Of a stretch of DNA of 7,211 nucleotides, positions 6,613-7,211 are shown piece after piece. Position 1 is the first letter of the stretch. The number at the start of each line of letters is the position of its first letter. The notes under the pieces are model-generated. The model was not told the DNA's origin. It saw only the letters and a list, made by a program, of their open reading frames with translations, and searched no databases. Source of the DNA: Bacillota bacterium (GTDB lineage: Bacteria > Bacillota > Clostridia > Lachnospirales > Lachnospiraceae); NCBI GenBank assembly GCA_023387635.1, contig JAEWHU010000286.1:1-7211 (forward strand). Reading direction: 5' to 3'. The position numbers and the translations under genes were made by a program.

Positions 6613-6884
6613 GAGGTATTTCTGCTGTTTCCAATGAAACAGATCCCCATGTTTTTCATATGGCAATTGAACTAAAAGAAAGAATTTCACCGAGGATTTT
6701 ACAGGAAGCATTAGAACAGACTCTTCCATATTTTCGTGCATTTGATGTAAGGTATAAACAACACATTTTCGGAAGCAGATTTGAATCACAAGTGGAAAAT
6801 CCAGTCGTTAGGAATGTATCAAATGTCCCATGTAGACATTTTACAAGTAGAACAGATAGGGGGTTTATGTTTCGAAAATTCTAG
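6612..6884 (+). pseudogene. Decayed N-terminal fragment resembling alcohol-acetyltransferase/condensation-like (CAT-fold) protein
   Basis: The reading frame just after the paralogue B stop codon reads ISAVSNETDPHVF, then LKERISPRILQEALEQTLP, YFRAFDVRYKQ, ENPVV, VPCRHF and FMFRKF, then a stop. From memory this follows the first 80-90 residues of the roughly 400-residue acyltransferase/condensation-like proteins of clostridia, where L-x-EAL-x-x-TL-x-x-F-x-x-F-x-VR and PCR...G-x-x-FR are typical. The usual start region is missing because the frame runs directly into the preceding gene. There is no ribosome site before the internal ATG at 6660, and the catalytic HxxxD region is absent. It is therefore most likely a remnant with both ends lost. 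A short real gene of about 74 residues from 6660 is the less likely alternative. The family match is by eye. Confidence 0.5.
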
Positions 6885-6947
6885 AACAGCAGGGGTTACC
6901 TATGACCGTGGAGGATGTATAGGTTAAAATATATAATTAATGTTTCT

Positions 6948-6993
6948 CAAACAAAAATGAAATGCTTCACTAACAATTATTTAGTATTATAAC
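6948..6993 (+). promoter_or_regulatory. Candidate promoter/operator before the repeat protein
   Basis: The 160 bp between the pseudogene and the next gene contain no ORF of note. CAAACA (6948-6953) and CTAACA (6970-6975) are 22 bp (two turns) apart. TTCACT (6966-6971), 16 nt and TATAAC (6988-6993) form a passable promoter about 50 nt before the start codon. The stretch CTTCACTAACAAT looks like CTTTACCAACATT before paralogue B. Evidence is limited to spacing and likeness. Confidence 0.3.
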
Positions 6994-7044
6994 ATCATAA
7001 AAAGAAACACAATCAAACTAAATTGAAAAGGAGATTATGATAAT

Positions 7045-7211
7045 ATGGCAAAGTCAAAACTTGTAGCAGCAAATAAGAAAATTGAGGAAGGTGTTGTAGG
7101 AGGATATAAAAAAATTGAAAATGGCGTTGTAGGAGCATTTAATAAAATATCCGACAAATTCGTTGATAACTATCTTACAAAGGATGGAGAATCTGTAGAA
7201 GAGGCAAAGGG
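7045..7211 (+). CDS. Start of small charged protein with 11-residue repeats (cut by window edge)
   Basis: The first 55 residues are seen and the frame is open at the edge. The start is ATG at 7045, with AAGGAG at 7028-7033 about 11 nt upstream; the ATG at 7037 is out of frame and soon stops. After a basic leader (1-10) come three 11-residue units: KKIEEGVVGGY (11-21), KKIENGVVGAF (22-32) and NKISDKFVDNY (33-43). A charged stretch follows. The repeats put hydrophobic residues on one face every 3-4 positions, suggesting an amphipathic helix that could lie on a membrane or form a coiled coil. No signal peptide or membrane helix is visible. Similar short proteins beginning MAKSKL with such repeats are, from memory, common in gut clostridia without a known function. 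It may share regulation with paralogue B. Confidence 0.8.
   Translation, partial: MAKSKLVAANKKIEEGVVGGYKKIENGVVGAFNKISDKFVDNYLTKDGESVEEAK
7075..7173 (+). repeat. Three tandem 33-bp units encoding 11-residue repeats
   Basis: Units at 7075-7107, 7108-7140 and 7141-7173 each encode 11 residues. The first two are alike in DNA too, sharing AAAATTGA near the start and GTTGTAGGAG further on. The third is diverged and recognisable mainly from residue pattern. The period equals a hendecad of an alpha helix. Confidence 0.75.

Noticed and set aside
6625..6642. CTGTTTC/GAAACAG hairpin just after paralogue B, considered as a terminator
   Set aside because: The 7-bp stem is perfect with a 4-nt loop, but no T run follows directly (TTTTT begins 10 nt later), and it lies within the pseudogene's coding frame. 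At best it is a weak terminator.
6660..6884. 74-residue ORF as an intact small gene
   Set aside because: No ribosome site precedes the ATG, and the family-like residues continue upstream of it to the previous stop codon, so a gene remnant explains it better.

Overview
The window is AT-rich, tightly packed and read almost wholly on the + strand. It has strong AGGAGG-type ribosome sites, ATGA stop/start overlaps and stem-plus-T-run terminators. This suggests a low-GC Firmicute, most likely a Clostridia/Lachnospiraceae-type anaerobe. That assignment is an inference from composition and gene style; no taxonomic marker is present.

Region 1 (1-2662) holds two overlapping short-chain dehydrogenase/reductase (SDR) type genes that end at a long structured terminator. 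The first has a Rossmann fingerprint but Arg where the catalytic Lys of YxxxK is expected. The second has a standard extended-SDR core and a C-terminal extension ending in a Cys/His zinc-finger-like module.

Region 2 (2663-5960) looks like one signalling transcription unit. It encodes a six-helix membrane protein that resembles the membrane half of a cation-diffusion-facilitator with its metal ligands lost. An OmpR-type response regulator and a small histidine kinase with almost no extracellular sensor follow, then a two-helix membrane protein of unknown family. The last three genes are chained by two ATGA overlaps, and the unit closes on a 19-bp hairpin terminator. Upstream lie three (T/A)AACAA hexamers spaced exactly 11 bp, the layout typical of OmpR-family operators.

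Region 3 (5961-7211) holds a second, separately promoted paralogue of the two-helix protein. Next comes a decayed N-terminal fragment resembling the alcohol-acetyltransferase/condensation-like (CAT-fold) family. The window ends in the start of a small protein built from 11-residue repeats. The intergenic regions before the paralogue and before the repeat protein also carry AACA-type hexamers in 11-bp phase, though more weakly.

Working model (inference): the two-component system senses an envelope or membrane condition, with the coupled two-helix protein as partner or output. It may also control the paralogue and the repeat protein downstream. Nothing in the sequence identifies the signal. There are no RNA genes, CRISPR arrays, transposase genes or prophage genes in the window.
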